Source: Burkholderia sp. L27(2015)
Lineage (GTDB): Bacteria > Pseudomonadota > Gammaproteobacteria > Burkholderiales > Burkholderiaceae
Direction of reading: 5' to 3'
NCBI RefSeq assembly: GCF_009765705.1
Contig: NZ_LMUX01000015.1
Coordinates: forward strand, 46,384-105,674
DNA length: 59,291 nt
Made by a program: the position numbers and the translations under genes
Shown here: in pieces, positions 41,621 to 50,643 of the stretch
Layout: each line of letters begins with the position of its first letter
Numbering within the stretch: position 1 is the stretch's first letter
The notes under the pieces: generated by a model
Told to the model about the DNA's origin: nothing
The model's database searches: none
The model's input: only the letters and a program-made list of their open reading frames with translations

Positions 41621-43024
41621 ATGGAAACAAGCTCTACCTCAGCGCGGTCGCAGAATTACGCGATCCTTGCCCGTATCGATCGTCTGCCGCCGTCGCGCCA
41701 TCTGATGGGGGTGGTCGCACGCATCGCCGCCGGCGGCTGGTTCGAATTTTTCGAGTTGTTCATGCCGGGCTTCATCTCGCTCGGGCTGTTGCGTTCCGGT
41801 ATTTTTACGATCACCAACAAAGGCTTGCTCGATACTCACAGCTTCGCCAGTTTCCTCGCTTCGTTTTTTGTTGGGATGTTTCTGAGCACCGCGGTGTTCG
41901 GTTTCGTCTCCGACAAATTCGGCCGTCGCGCGGTGTTCATTTATTCGATGATCGTTTATTCCCTCGCGCAGTTGGCGGTGGCGGTGTTGAGCGACCCGTT
42001 GCTGATCGATATCGCGCGGCTGGTCGCCGGGTTCGCTGTGGGCATGCAGTTGGTCAACAACGACTGCTATATCACTGAACTCACGCCACGTTCGCGGCGC
42101 GGGCACTACATGACCGTATCGTATATCTTCGTGCTGTCCTCGATCCCGGTTGCGGCACTGCTCGCGGCGTTGTTGGTGCCGCAGGATCCCTTCGGCATCG
42201 CGGGCTGGCGTATCGTGGTTGCGCTGGGCTCGCTCAGTGGACTGCTGGTCTGGTTTATTCAGCGCGGGCTGCCGGAATCGCCGCGGTGGCTGGAGGTGCA
42301 TGGGCGCGTCGCCGAGGCGAACGCGATTGTCACGCATATCGAGCAACGGATCGAGACCGAACTCGGTGTCGCGCTCTCGCCTCCCGATCTGGATGTGCCC
42401 GACGCGGTGATCGAGAAGGGGCGCTGGCAAGAGATATTCAGCGCCTTTTACCTGCCGCGCACCTTACTCATTTCAGTCTTTCAGTTTTCCCAGACGATTG
42501 CGGTGTTTGGCTTCACTGCCTTTGTTCCTGTGCTGTTGATCAAGCATGGGTTCTCGATTGTTCATTCGCTTAACTACTCGCTGGCGATCGTGTTGCTCGC
42601 GCCGGTGGGCGCGGCGTGCGGGGCTTATTTTTCCGAGCGCATTGAGCGGAAATGGCAGCTTGTGTTTGCGTCGCTGCTGATCGGCATCGCCGGGAGCGTG
42701 TTTGCCACGGGGGAGAGCGTTGTCGTTATCGTGTGTGCGGGTGGTTTGATTGCGCTTGGGAATAATTGGTTGATCAGCATTTTTCACCCTTATGCTGCCG
42801 AGCTTTTCCCCACGCGCATACGTGCTCGCGCGATTGGCTTTACGTTTTGCTGGAGTCGCGTGAGTTCGGTCTTCGTAGGGTATTGGGTGGGCGATCTGCT
42901 TGCTGCTTATGGGCAGAATGCGGTGTTCGTCATGATAGGGGCTGCTATGGTGGCTATCATCGTGGGTGTTGGCGTGTTCGGCCCCGCAACCAATGGCCGC
43001 AGCCTGGAAGTGCTTTCTCCTTGA
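41621..43024 (+). CDS. MFS transporter, sugar-porter/aromatic-acid-like
   Basis: The 467-residue, 12-helix transporter has the loop motif FVSDKFGRRAVFIYS between helices 2 and 3 and LTPRSRRGHYM and GLPESPRWLEVHGR after helix 6, the latter typical of the sugar-porter and related subfamilies. RIAAGGWFEFFELFMPGF marks helix 1. The substrate is unknown. GGGAAC before the ATG at 41621 sets the start; a longer frame from 41579 is rejected. It follows the ABC importer by 82 bp on the same strand and could be in the same unit. Confidence 0.85.
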   Translation: METSSTSARSQNYAILARIDRLPPSRHLMGVVARIAAGGWFEFFELFMPGFISLGLLRSGIFTITNKGLLDTHSFASFLASFFVGMFLSTAVFGFVSDKFGRRAVFIYSMIVYSLAQLAVAVLSDPLLIDIARLVAGFAVGMQLVNNDCYITELTPRSRRGHYMTVSYIFVLSSIPVAALLAALLVPQDPFGIAGWRIVVALGSLSGLLVWFIQRGLPESPRWLEVHGRVAEANAIVTHIEQRIETELGVALSPPDLDVPDAVIEKGRWQEIFSAFYLPRTLLISVFQFSQTIAVFGFTAFVPVLLIKHGFSIVHSLNYSLAIVLLAPVGAACGAYFSERIERKWQLVFASLLIGIAGSVFATGESVVVIVCAGGLIALGNNWLISIFHPYAAELFPTRIRARAIGFTFCWSRVSSVFVGYWVGDLLAAYGQNAVFVMIGAAMVAIIVGVGVFGPATNGRSLEVLSP

Positions 43025-43153
43025 TCGGTTATTTCGATCCTTGGGAGAAAGCTACTTTCTCCGAGATGGGCGACGCGATTGCAAACGTGATTCAAGCGCG
43101 GTCGTAAAAGTGCAATTTTTCTGGGGCGACCGCATCGCCAAATAGGAATGATC

Positions 43154-43181
43154 AGGCCCGCAGCGTGCGGGCCTTTGTATT
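43154..43181 (+). terminator. Rho-independent terminator after the MFS gene
   Basis: AGGCCCGCA and TGCGGGCCT form a perfect 9-bp stem around GCG, followed by TTGTATTTC, a broken T run. It lies 130 bp after the stop codon and before the next binding-protein gene. Confidence 0.75.
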
Positions 43182-43303
43182 TCGTCCGCGTAATCGTGAC
43201 ACTCGAATGACAAAAATCGTGAGCCAGGTAACAGCCGCGCCGTTGACAATTTATTTTTAAGAAGTAACCCTAGGCGCGGTCAAAAAATAAGCGAGCCTTG
43301 GTG

Positions 43304-44128
43304 ATGTCGGAAAATAAGTGGGGCAGGTGTGGCGCGTCCATCGTGGCGGCGTTGTTTTTCTGGGTAGCCAATGCGCCGTCTGCGGCCTGGGCAGAGATGC
43401 CCGCCGGCATCACAAACACCAAGACGATCACGTATTGCGCCTCGATTTCGGCGCCGCCGCTGGTATACATGAAAGACGGCAAGCCCGTCGGCGCAGATAT
43501 CGATCTCGGCGACGCGATTGCGGCCAAGCTGGGCCTGAAATCGAAATGGATCAACATGCCGTTCGCCGGCATCATACCGGCCGTGCTGGCCGACCACTGC
43601 GACGCCATCATCTCGCAGTTGTATTTCAAGCCGGAGCGCCTGCAAGTTCTGGACATGGTGCCGTACATGTACTCGCAGGAGACGGTCATCGTAATGGCGG
43701 ACCAGTCGCCTCTGGATGAACCTCACCAACTGAGCGGCATGAAAGTGGCTGCGGTGACGGCAACCAACGAAACATCGCTACTCGCGCAAGCCAACGACGA
43801 TCTCAAGAAAGCCGGCAAGAAACCGATCAATGTCGTGACGTTTCCCGACAGCCCAGCCGCGTTGCAGCAGTTGCAATTCGGCCAAGTACAGGCGTACGCC
43901 ATTCCCTACGAAGTCGGTAGTTTCTACCTCGCCACACAGCCGGGCAAATTCAAGCTCGGCGCAAAACCGTACTTCAGGGTGCTCACGGACATCGGCATCA
44001 ACAAGACTCACCCCGAGTTGCGCGATGCCATCTCGGGCGCATTGACTTCGCTTGAGAAGGACGGCACCTACACCAAGATTTTTGCGAAATGGGATCTCTC
44101 GGCAGATACCTTGCCGCTGGGCAATTAG
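43304..44128 (+). CDS. Amino-acid-type ABC binding protein (family 3)
   Basis: The 274-residue protein has a signal peptide (IVAALFFWVANAPSAAWA, cleavage before EMP) and the family-3 binding fold: ISAPPLVYMKDGKPVGADID, LGDAIAAKLGLKSKWINM, AGIIPAVLADHCDAIISQL and DIGINKTHPELRDAISGAL. It should bind a polar amino acid or a related amine in the periplasm. The ATG at 43304 is used; TTG and GTG codons precede it in frame. The permease gene follows after 11 bp. No ATPase gene is present. Confidence 0.86.
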   Translation: MSENKWGRCGASIVAALFFWVANAPSAAWAEMPAGITNTKTITYCASISAPPLVYMKDGKPVGADIDLGDAIAAKLGLKSKWINMPFAGIIPAVLADHCDAIISQLYFKPERLQVLDMVPYMYSQETVIVMADQSPLDEPHQLSGMKVAAVTATNETSLLAQANDDLKKAGKKPINVVTFPDSPAALQQLQFGQVQAYAIPYEVGSFYLATQPGKFKLGAKPYFRVLTDIGINKTHPELRDAISGALTSLEKDGTYTKIFAKWDLSADTLPLGN

Positions 44129-44139
44129 GAGCATTTCAC

Positions 44140-44901
44140 ATGTCGTTCGACTGGCGGTATTTTTGGACGCAGCTCGCTTCGCCCAGCAGCGATTTTCTGA
44201 CCGGGCTGGAATTGACCGTGCTGATCAGCGTCGTCGCGCAAGTGATGGGCGTGGTGCTGGGGTTGGGGTTGGCTCAAGCCCGCATGTCGAAGTCCGTGAT
44301 GCTGCGCGCGCCGGCGAGCTTTTATATTTGGGCGGTGCGCGGTACTCCGCTATTGGTGCAGATCGTCTTTATCTATACCGGATTGGCAGCGTCCAATATT
44401 CTGCGGTTTCACGATGTATCGATCGGCTCGGTGGTGATTCCGGGCAATCTGCAAGCGGCGATTCTCGCGCTTGGCTTGCACGAAGCCGCGTATATGGCGG
44501 AGATCTTTCGCGCGGGCATAGGTGCCGTTGACCGTGGGCAAATCGAAGCGGCCAAATCGCTGGGCATGACACCTCTCATGCAATTCCGCTACATCGTGCT
44601 GCCGCAAGCGATCCGCGTGATCCTGTTGCCGATCAGCAATCAGTTCAACATCATGCTGAAGAATACGACGCTGGTTAGCGTCATCGGCGTGTCCGAGATG
44701 TTGCTGGTTACGCAGAACATCAATTCCGTCAGCTTCAAAACCTTCGAGCTTTATGCTGTGTTGGGAATTTACTATCTGGCGCTGACCACGGTCTGGGGTT
44801 TCTTCATACGCTGGGCCGAGAGCAAACTGCATATCGCGGGACGTGAGGATGCCGGGCCGAAGCGATTGCCGCTTGCCGCCGCTGAGACTATCGCTTTGTA
44901 G
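44140..44901 (+). CDS. Amino-acid-type ABC permease (HisM/GlnP family)
   Basis: The 253-residue permease has five membrane helices and the EAA loop EAAYMAEIFRAGIGAVDRGQ followed by IEAAKSLGMTPL, where the ATPase docks. LGLGLAQARMSKS and PILLQI-like RGTPLLVQIVFIYTG are typical of polar amino acid permeases. TAGGAG sets the ATG at 44140. With the binding protein at 43304 it forms a two-gene unit lacking its ATPase, which must come from another locus. Confidence 0.88.
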   Translation: MSFDWRYFWTQLASPSSDFLTGLELTVLISVVAQVMGVVLGLGLAQARMSKSVMLRAPASFYIWAVRGTPLLVQIVFIYTGLAASNILRFHDVSIGSVVIPGNLQAAILALGLHEAAYMAEIFRAGIGAVDRGQIEAAKSLGMTPLMQFRYIVLPQAIRVILLPISNQFNIMLKNTTLVSVIGVSEMLLVTQNINSVSFKTFELYAVLGIYYLALTTVWGFFIRWAESKLHIAGREDAGPKRLPLAAAETIAL

Positions 44902-44907
44902 GATGAA

Positions 44908-44938
44908 GACTGCGCCGTCCAAAATCGGCGGCGCAGTC
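44908..44938. terminator. Hairpin between convergent genes, possible bidirectional terminator
   Basis: GACTGCGCCG (44908-44917) pairs perfectly with CGGCGCAGTC (44929-44938), seven bases after the permease stop and 26 bases before the end of the autotransporter gene. There is no T run, so termination is inferred from position. Confidence 0.5.
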
Positions 44939-44963
44939 AAACGCGAGTCAGTCGCGCAGTGTG

Positions 44964-47900
44964 CTACCAGCTATAGCGATAGCCCGCTTGGCCGAACACA
45001 TCGCGCTGATACTCGCCGCCAATGTTGCGCGCATATTTGATATTGGCATACAGTTCGGACGATTTCCCCATACTGGTGGTCACGCCCATGCCGAGCTCGT
45101 ACGAAGTCTTGCTCAGTCCGTCGTCAAACGGTGTTCCGCCCACACTCGTCTGACCTGGCGAAAAGAAGTCATGCACCAGGTTGGCCGTGAAATAGGGCGT
45201 CGCCGTGCTGGTTTTCGCATCGTTGCTCATATCGGCACGGAACAGGCGAAAGCCAACGCGGCTACGCAGCGCATTGGTGGTATTGCCCGAGATCGACGAT
45301 ACGTTGTCCGCGAACTGATTCAGGTGCACGTATTGGTAGGCCAACTGAGCTTGCGGCTCGATCGCAACGCTGGTCGACCCGAGTGCAAAGGGCTTGCCGA
45401 TTTCTTCGGATACGGCCGCGCCGAAGCCATTCTGGCTGGCACCGTCGCCGTAGATGTCGCCGTACTGGTCGTGGTAGTGCGTCAGTTGACCGACGCTGTC
45501 CAGGTAGATGCCATTGGACAGATACTTGGTCCAGTAGCCGCCGATCGACTGGGCTTGCGTGGCGACCGAGCCGGTCGACGTCGTCAGCGTTGGATTGATG
45601 GTGCGCAGGCTGTCGTTGAACGTCGTTGACGCCGAACCGATGTCGAGCGTCACACCCGCATGCGTGCTGCCGCCTGCGCCGCCGCTTGCGAGCGTCCAAT
45701 CCCGGCCGAACTGGGCAATGAAAGTGTGCTCGTCGGCGGAGAAACGATCCGTGCTGTTGGCATCGAAACCTTGGCCGCTGATACGCCCCCAGACACCGTT
45801 ATTCTTGCCAGGCTGAGCTGCATCGAGGCTCGTCTCGTCACCCACGCGGTCGTTCAACTGACCCAGCATCGTGAAACCATAATCGACGTTGAGCGCCGGG
45901 GTCATCGAATAGCCGACCACACCGGGACGGAAGGCTAGCGGGGCGTTTGCAGCATTGGTCGATGAACCGTCTTCAAGTGTCGAGCGCAGGAAAAAGTTGT
46001 TCGCATTTGCGCCTGCGCCTTGATACAACAGATATTGATAAGCGCCACCTTGGACCGCGCCGGCAAGCGTGAAACTATTCGGTGCCGCCACGCCATTGAC
46101 CTGCACGAGCGAGATGCCGTTGCCCACCGTGGGTGCGCCTGAGCCGGACCCTAGCACTTGAACGCTCGTATTGCCACTCGCGTTGCCGCCCACGACCAAC
46201 CGGTCGGCGAGGCTATTGAACAGCACTCGCCCGTTCGTGCCAGCATAGTTGCCGGCTATCGTCAGAGTACCTGGACCGCTCGTCGAGAACATCGGCAAAG
46301 CATCCGCCACAGCGATCGTGCCCGCGTTATTCACGGAGCCCAGCACGGTGCCATAGCCGCCGAGTGTCGCGCCTGCGCCTATCGATGTCAGACCTGAACC
46401 AATCGTGGCGTTGGCGTGTGTAGCGTCGCCCACCACGAGGGTGCCGCCGGCGGTAATCGTCGTGCTGCCGGTATACGTGCTGATGCCATTGAGGGTCACG
46501 GTGCCGGCGCCGATGGCGACGCTGGCGAAATTGGAAATGGCGCCAGCGTAGTTGAAGCTGTTGCCGGTTCCAGGAATGATCGAGAGCGAACTGGTGCCGG
46601 TGCCGCCGTTGATGCCGCCGTTGATGACCGCTGAGCCTCCGAGGATCTGCAAGCTGCTATTGCCGCTGCCCAAGTCGACCGCCTTGCCGCTGCTGTCGGC
46701 GGTGATCGTACCGAAGTCGATGACGGTGGCGTTGTTGCCGCCGGTCAAGATAGCTGCCGCGGTCGGGCCGCCACCTTCGATGATGCCGCCGGCGAGGTTG
46801 GTGATGGATACGGTGAATGCATTCGCGGCGCCCGTCACGGCGATACCCGAATCGCTTTGCCCTCTGATCAATCCGCTATTGGTGACCGTGGTGTTAGCGT
46901 AGATGCCCTCGGTAGGAATCGGATTGCCGGTCGTGGGGTCTTTGTCGATGCCGGCCAGGGTGATGCCGCGGCCGATGCCGCCATTGACGTTGTCACCTTC
47001 GATCGTACCGGAATTGACGATGGTGCCGCCGCCGACCGTCACGCCTTCGCTGTTGTCGTTGAATGCCTGCAGCGATTTGATCGTGCCCGTGTTGACCAGA
47101 TTGACCAGGCCGTCCACGTCGACACCGTCGCCATCGCCCGTAACGCCATTGCCGGTGATGGTTCCATGGTTGACGATCGTCACCAATTCGTTGCCGTTGA
47201 AGCCGTCGATGTTGATACCTGAACCGTCGTCGCCCTGGATCGTGCCACCCAAATTGTTGGTGATATTCATTACGAAGGCGCCATTGGTTGTGACAACCGT
47301 GTTGCCTCCGGTGATACCGTGCCGCGCGCCCTCGATCAAGCCGGTGCCTGGCGTCGTCGCCGTGCCCGTGGTGGCGTTGACGATGGTGATGCCGCTGTTG
47401 GCCTGCGCATCGATGCCGTCGCTTGCGTTGTCGCCTACGACGTTGTTCGTCGACTTGATGATGCCGTCGTTGTTGACCACACCGTTGACGCCGGGGCGGA
47501 CCGCATCGGCCTCATTCGCCTGGATCAAGCCGGTGGAGAAGTTGTTGAGCACGTTGCTGCCCGTCGTGATCGCGTTGAAATCGATCGCTTGCGCGCCGCC
47601 GGCCGACGTATTGGTCGAGGTCAGCGTGCCGTAGTTGTTGAATACGATATTGCTGTTGGGCTGGTTCATCTGAATGACGTCGTTGTTGACCGCCTGCATC
47701 AACGCCCCGACATTGTTGGTGACATCCAGCGTAAGACCGCCGGTGTTGTCGCGTATCACGCGGCCGGTGCCTGTTTGCGTGATCGACCCGCTATTGACGA
47801 TGGTCGCGCTGCTGGTGACAGTGATCGCCACCGTAGCGCCGCCCACCGTCAAGCTACCGCCGGCGTCCACCGTTCCCGTTTGGCCGGCGGTGGGGCCCAA

Positions 47901-48008
47901 GGTTTGTGCACCGGCGGTTTGACCATTCTCAACGGTGAATGTAGTGGCTGACGCTTGATGTTCCTCGAATGCAGCGAGTACGCCAAGAACAACGATTAAT
48001 TTTTTCAT
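44964..48008 (-). CDS. Autotransporter (type Va secretion) with repeat passenger
   Basis: The 1,014-residue protein has a signal peptide (KKLIVVLGVLAAFEEHQASA, cleavage before TTF), a passenger of about 700 residues made of NSGTI/NNGTI-like beta-helix turns, an autotransporter-associated strand repeat near residues 515-540 (LNGISTYTGSTTITAGGTL) and a C-terminal beta-barrel of about 270 residues (GVWGRISGQGFDANSTDRF onward) ending in YRYSW, the aromatic end needed for barrel insertion. The passenger is likely displayed on or released from the cell surface; no protease or adhesin motif is seen. The ATG at 48008 is used; a TTG nine codons upstream is in frame. It stands alone. Confidence 0.92.
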   Translation of the reverse strand: MKKLIVVLGVLAAFEEHQASATTFTVENGQTAGAQTLGPTAGQTGTVDAGGSLTVGGATVAITVTSSATIVNSGSITQTGTGRVIRDNTGGLTLDVTNNVGALMQAVNNDVIQMNQPNSNIVFNNYGTLTSTNTSAGGAQAIDFNAITTGSNVLNNFSTGLIQANEADAVRPGVNGVVNNDGIIKSTNNVVGDNASDGIDAQANSGITIVNATTGTATTPGTGLIEGARHGITGGNTVVTTNGAFVMNITNNLGGTIQGDDGSGINIDGFNGNELVTIVNHGTITGNGVTGDGDGVDVDGLVNLVNTGTIKSLQAFNDNSEGVTVGGGTIVNSGTIEGDNVNGGIGRGITLAGIDKDPTTGNPIPTEGIYANTTVTNSGLIRGQSDSGIAVTGAANAFTVSITNLAGGIIEGGGPTAAAILTGGNNATVIDFGTITADSSGKAVDLGSGNSSLQILGGSAVINGGINGGTGTSSLSIIPGTGNSFNYAGAISNFASVAIGAGTVTLNGISTYTGSTTITAGGTLVVGDATHANATIGSGLTSIGAGATLGGYGTVLGSVNNAGTIAVADALPMFSTSGPGTLTIAGNYAGTNGRVLFNSLADRLVVGGNASGNTSVQVLGSGSGAPTVGNGISLVQVNGVAAPNSFTLAGAVQGGAYQYLLYQGAGANANNFFLRSTLEDGSSTNAANAPLAFRPGVVGYSMTPALNVDYGFTMLGQLNDRVGDETSLDAAQPGKNNGVWGRISGQGFDANSTDRFSADEHTFIAQFGRDWTLASGGAGGSTHAGVTLDIGSASTTFNDSLRTINPTLTTSTGSVATQAQSIGGYWTKYLSNGIYLDSVGQLTHYHDQYGDIYGDGASQNGFGAAVSEEIGKPFALGSTSVAIEPQAQLAYQYVHLNQFADNVSSISGNTTNALRSRVGFRLFRADMSNDAKTSTATPYFTANLVHDFFSPGQTSVGGTPFDDGLSKTSYELGMGVTTSMGKSSELYANIKYARNIGGEYQRDVFGQAGYRYSW

Positions 48009-48297
48009 TCGAATGGCCGGGAGAGAAAATTTCAAAAGCGGCCAGTGTCTGTTTATGTTGTGACGAAGCGATGACGACCTAATTACCGTTCGTTAATCGA
48101 ATGAAAGAAATTTGAAAGTATTGGGCGATGGGGCGACGGGGCGGGAAGGACTAGCCGAGGCTTGAACGCGCTGTTGTCGCTGGCACCGTGCCGCGTAATC
48201 CTGCCCACGCCTTGATAGTCCTCATCGCGCGGGTTCGGGGGGCGGACACAGCGAACCAGTCCGCCACAGTAAGGCGTTGTCTTCTTCGATCAGACAC

Positions 48298-48777
48298 TTA
48301 GGCGCCGCGTGGCTCATCCTCAGCAAAGGCCTTTAAGCACTTCATCATCCGCTCATTTTCGATACGGAATGCACGAACTATCAGGGGGGCAGCAAATCGC
48401 ACCGGTCCAACTGGGGTGAGTTGCAAGGCACGAAGCACGTGAACGGAATTGTTGCTCGTAGGTGTGAGGGTATGTGAAAGGCGGATGCCGACAACACCTA
48501 AAGCTCGTGGCTTCATGGTCATCGGTTGTTCGAACGAGAGACGTGTCGGAACCACGGACTCGGTAACCTTGCCATTGCGCACGCCCAACGGACCCGGCTC
48601 GGTGTAGGTGGTGCCTACACCTATCAGACCTTCCGATATCTCAATTGTGCCCTTGAACGCAGTCGACCTCGGAAGCCAACGATCGTAATCGCGCAGTTCT
48701 GCGAGAAGCGAGAAGACTCGCTCAGCGCTAGCTCGTATGTCCGTCACGATAATGGTTGGTTCCGCAATTCTGTACAA
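48298..48777 (-). CDS. SRPBCC (START/polyketide-cyclase-like) domain protein
   Basis: The 159-residue protein starts IVTDIRASAERVFSLLAELR after a short lead and has the SRPBCC helix-grip layout (DYDRWLPRSTAFKGTIEIS, GVGTTYTEPGPLGVRNGKV). Such proteins bind hydrophobic ligands; many have no assigned role. It lies 63 bp from and divergent to the AlaX-like gene. No signal or membrane segment. Confidence 0.75.
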   Translation of the reverse strand: MYRIAEPTIIVTDIRASAERVFSLLAELRDYDRWLPRSTAFKGTIEISEGLIGVGTTYTEPGPLGVRNGKVTESVVPTRLSFEQPMTMKPRALGVVGIRLSHTLTPTSNNSVHVLRALQLTPVGPVRFAAPLIVRAFRIENERMMKCLKAFAEDEPRGA

Positions 48778-48840
48778 GTCTGCAGGAGGCGGCCATCGGT
48801 ATAATTTCGTGACTCCCTATCCTTTTCATCCAAACGAACC

Positions 48841-49485
48841 ATGACGCAGAAAGTGTTCTGGAGCGCCCCGTACCAGACTGAACTCGATACCGTGGTGACT
48901 CAGGTCGTGGGCGACCAGGTACAGGTCGAAAAGACGATATTCTTCGCCTTTTCTGGCGGCCAGGAAAGTGACTCAGGCACGCTGGGCGGTCACCCGGTGC
49001 GCCTTGCAGAAAAGCAGGGCCTGGATATCACTTACACATTGCCACCCGAACACAATCTCAAGGTCGCAGACCAAGTAACGTTGCGCATAGACTGGGATAG
49101 GCGCTATCGGCTAATGCGACTCCACTTCGCCGCGGAGATGGTCCTTCAATTGGTGTACCAACATCGACCCGGGATAGAAAGGATCGGCGCGCACATATCG
49201 CAAGACAAAGCGCGCATCGACTTCGCCAGTGAGGTTAGCCTGGCTCCCTTGCTTCCCACCATCGAACAGGAAGCGGCACGTTTGACGAAGAGCGATCTTC
49301 CGATTATCACGGCGTTCAGCGACGAGCAAGCCGAGCGCAGGTACTGGGAGGTCGACGGTTTCGCCCGAATGGCATGTGGTGGTACTCATCCACGCACGAC
49401 CGCCGAGATCGGTCTATTGAAGCTCAAGCGTAAAAATACCGGCAAGGGAAAAGAGCGCATCGAAGTTACGCTGCTCCAGCCGTGA
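48841..49485 (+). CDS. AlaX-like alanyl-tRNA editing protein with altered zinc motif
   Basis: The 214-residue protein resembles the editing domain of alanyl-tRNA synthetase (AlaX), which clears mischarged Ser- or Gly-tRNA(Ala). VEKTIFFAFSGGQESDSGTL covers the first conserved block and ACGGTHPRTTAEIG the second, with the Cys179-x-x-x-His183 zinc pair. The other zinc pair, normally His-x-x-x-His, reads H95-FAA-E99, so one ligand is Glu. RLHFAAEMVLQLV therefore departs from the canonical R-x-x-H-x-A-x-H pattern. Activity is uncertain. Start at the ATG at 48841. Confidence 0.78.
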   Translation: MTQKVFWSAPYQTELDTVVTQVVGDQVQVEKTIFFAFSGGQESDSGTLGGHPVRLAEKQGLDITYTLPPEHNLKVADQVTLRIDWDRRYRLMRLHFAAEMVLQLVYQHRPGIERIGAHISQDKARIDFASEVSLAPLLPTIEQEAARLTKSDLPIITAFSDEQAERRYWEVDGFARMACGGTHPRTTAEIGLLKLKRKNTGKGKERIEVTLLQP

Positions 49486-49542
49486 CAAAGGAATGACCCA
49501 ATGCACGACGGAAAAACGATCCAACGCGCTCGAGGTGCCGTG

Positions 49543-50520
49543 TCAGAACGATTCACCCACCATCTCTTCACTCTTGCGCCACAACGCGTCAGCGCTTGCA
49601 GCGTCAAGCGCGTAGCGTCGAACGCCTTCGCTGACGGGCGTAATGACCACATCGTCGGCAACGACTTCGCTCACATGGCAGTTCTCGCAATACCGACCGC
49701 CAATATCTTCGGCTGACGCCACCACTGCGGCCCATACCGAAGTCGCCGCGCCCTGCGGGATGGTCTTGAACTGGAATGGCTCTTTTCCCTGTGCGGCAAG
49801 CTCGCAGTTGATCCTTCCGAGAAGCTCCGTCATCTGGCCTTGATCCATGTGACGGGCCAGTTCTGTCTGTATCCCGCCGGGATGAACCGCGGCGGCGCGC
49901 ACGCCGCGCGCCCGATGTCGCTGATCGAAAGCAACCGCAAAAAGGATATTCGCGGTCTTGGAGCGCCCATATGCAAAGAACGGCTCGTAAGGCGTACGCT
50001 CAAAGCCGGGGTCGTCGAGGTCCACGTCCGCGAAACGATGCCCCGACGACGCCAGCGCGATCACTCGACCGCCAGACGAAATCAGCGATGCCAGACGATT
50101 CACGAGCACAAAATGCCCCAGGTGATTCGTGCCGAATTGCGTCTCGAATCCGTCTGCTGTTTTGCCGAAGGGCGTGGCCATCACGCCCGCATTCGCAATG
50201 ATGACGTCTAGCGGCTGGCCTTGCTCTTGCAACTGGTCGGCGCAAGCCCGCACGCTCGCGAGGCTGGCCAGATCGAGTGAAATCAAGTCGATGCTGCCTC
50301 CTGCCGCGGCGGCATCGCGCCGCGCTTCAGCAATTGCCCCCTTGGCTTTCTCCAGGTCTCTGGCCGCGCCAATCACGCTCGCCCCGCGCGCGGCGAGCGA
50401 GCGCGCTGTCTCCACACCCAGTCCCGCAGAAACGCCGGTTACAAGAATTCGCTTGCCGCGAAGATCAACGCCTGAGAGCACATTGTCCGTAGTAGAAGTC
50501 GCACCAAATTTCTCAGTCAT
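49543..50520 (-). CDS. SDR family oxidoreductase
   Basis: The 325-residue short-chain dehydrogenase has the cofactor loop LVTGVSAGLGVETARSLAAR near residue 30, DVIIANAGVMATPFG, and the catalytic YGRSKTAN with Ser in LASSGHR. Length and layout match the retinol-dehydrogenase/WW-domain-oxidoreductase-like bacterial SDRs whose substrates are usually unknown. GGAG before the ATG at 50520 supports the start. It is divergent from the TetR gene, and twin operators lie between, so it is the probable target of that regulator. Confidence 0.88.
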   Translation of the reverse strand: MTEKFGATSTTDNVLSGVDLRGKRILVTGVSAGLGVETARSLAARGASVIGAARDLEKAKGAIAEARRDAAAAGGSIDLISLDLASLASVRACADQLQEQGQPLDVIIANAGVMATPFGKTADGFETQFGTNHLGHFVLVNRLASLISSGGRVIALASSGHRFADVDLDDPGFERTPYEPFFAYGRSKTANILFAVAFDQRHRARGVRAAAVHPGGIQTELARHMDQGQMTELLGRINCELAAQGKEPFQFKTIPQGAATSVWAAVVASAEDIGGRYCENCHVSEVVADDVVITPVSEGVRRYALDAASADALWRKSEEMVGESF

Positions 50521-50544
50521 TTTCGCCGCTCCATCATAATAAAG

Positions 50545-50573
50545 TTGACGTCATTCCCAGCCTCGGATAAAAC
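50545..50573 (+). promoter_or_regulatory. Probable promoter for the TetR gene
   Basis: TTGACG (50545-50550) and TAAAAC (50568-50573) are spaced by 17 bp. The -10 hexamer overlaps the first TetR operator, so bound regulator would block polymerase. Confidence 0.5.
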
Positions 50574-50622
50574 GGAGTTTCCCTCCGCTTTTTTATATAC
50601 TAAACGGAGTATGTCTCCGTTT
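50570..50622. promoter_or_regulatory. Twin TetR operators
   Basis: Two matching palindromes lie 32 bp apart centre to centre: AAACGGAG-TTTCC-CTCCGCTT (50570-50590, one mismatch) and AAACGGAG-TATGT-CTCCGTTT (50602-50622, perfect arms). Both share arm sequence and the 5-bp spacer. They sit in the gap between the SDR gene (start 50520) and the TetR gene (start 50644), the standard layout for a self-repressing regulator with a divergent target. Confidence 0.82.
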
Positions 50623-50643
50623 GCAAGCATTCAAGACAGGAAA

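Noticed and set aside
46416-47951. Several plus-strand open frames opposite the autotransporter passenger
   Set aside because: They mirror the repetitive passenger sequence and have no independent gene signals.
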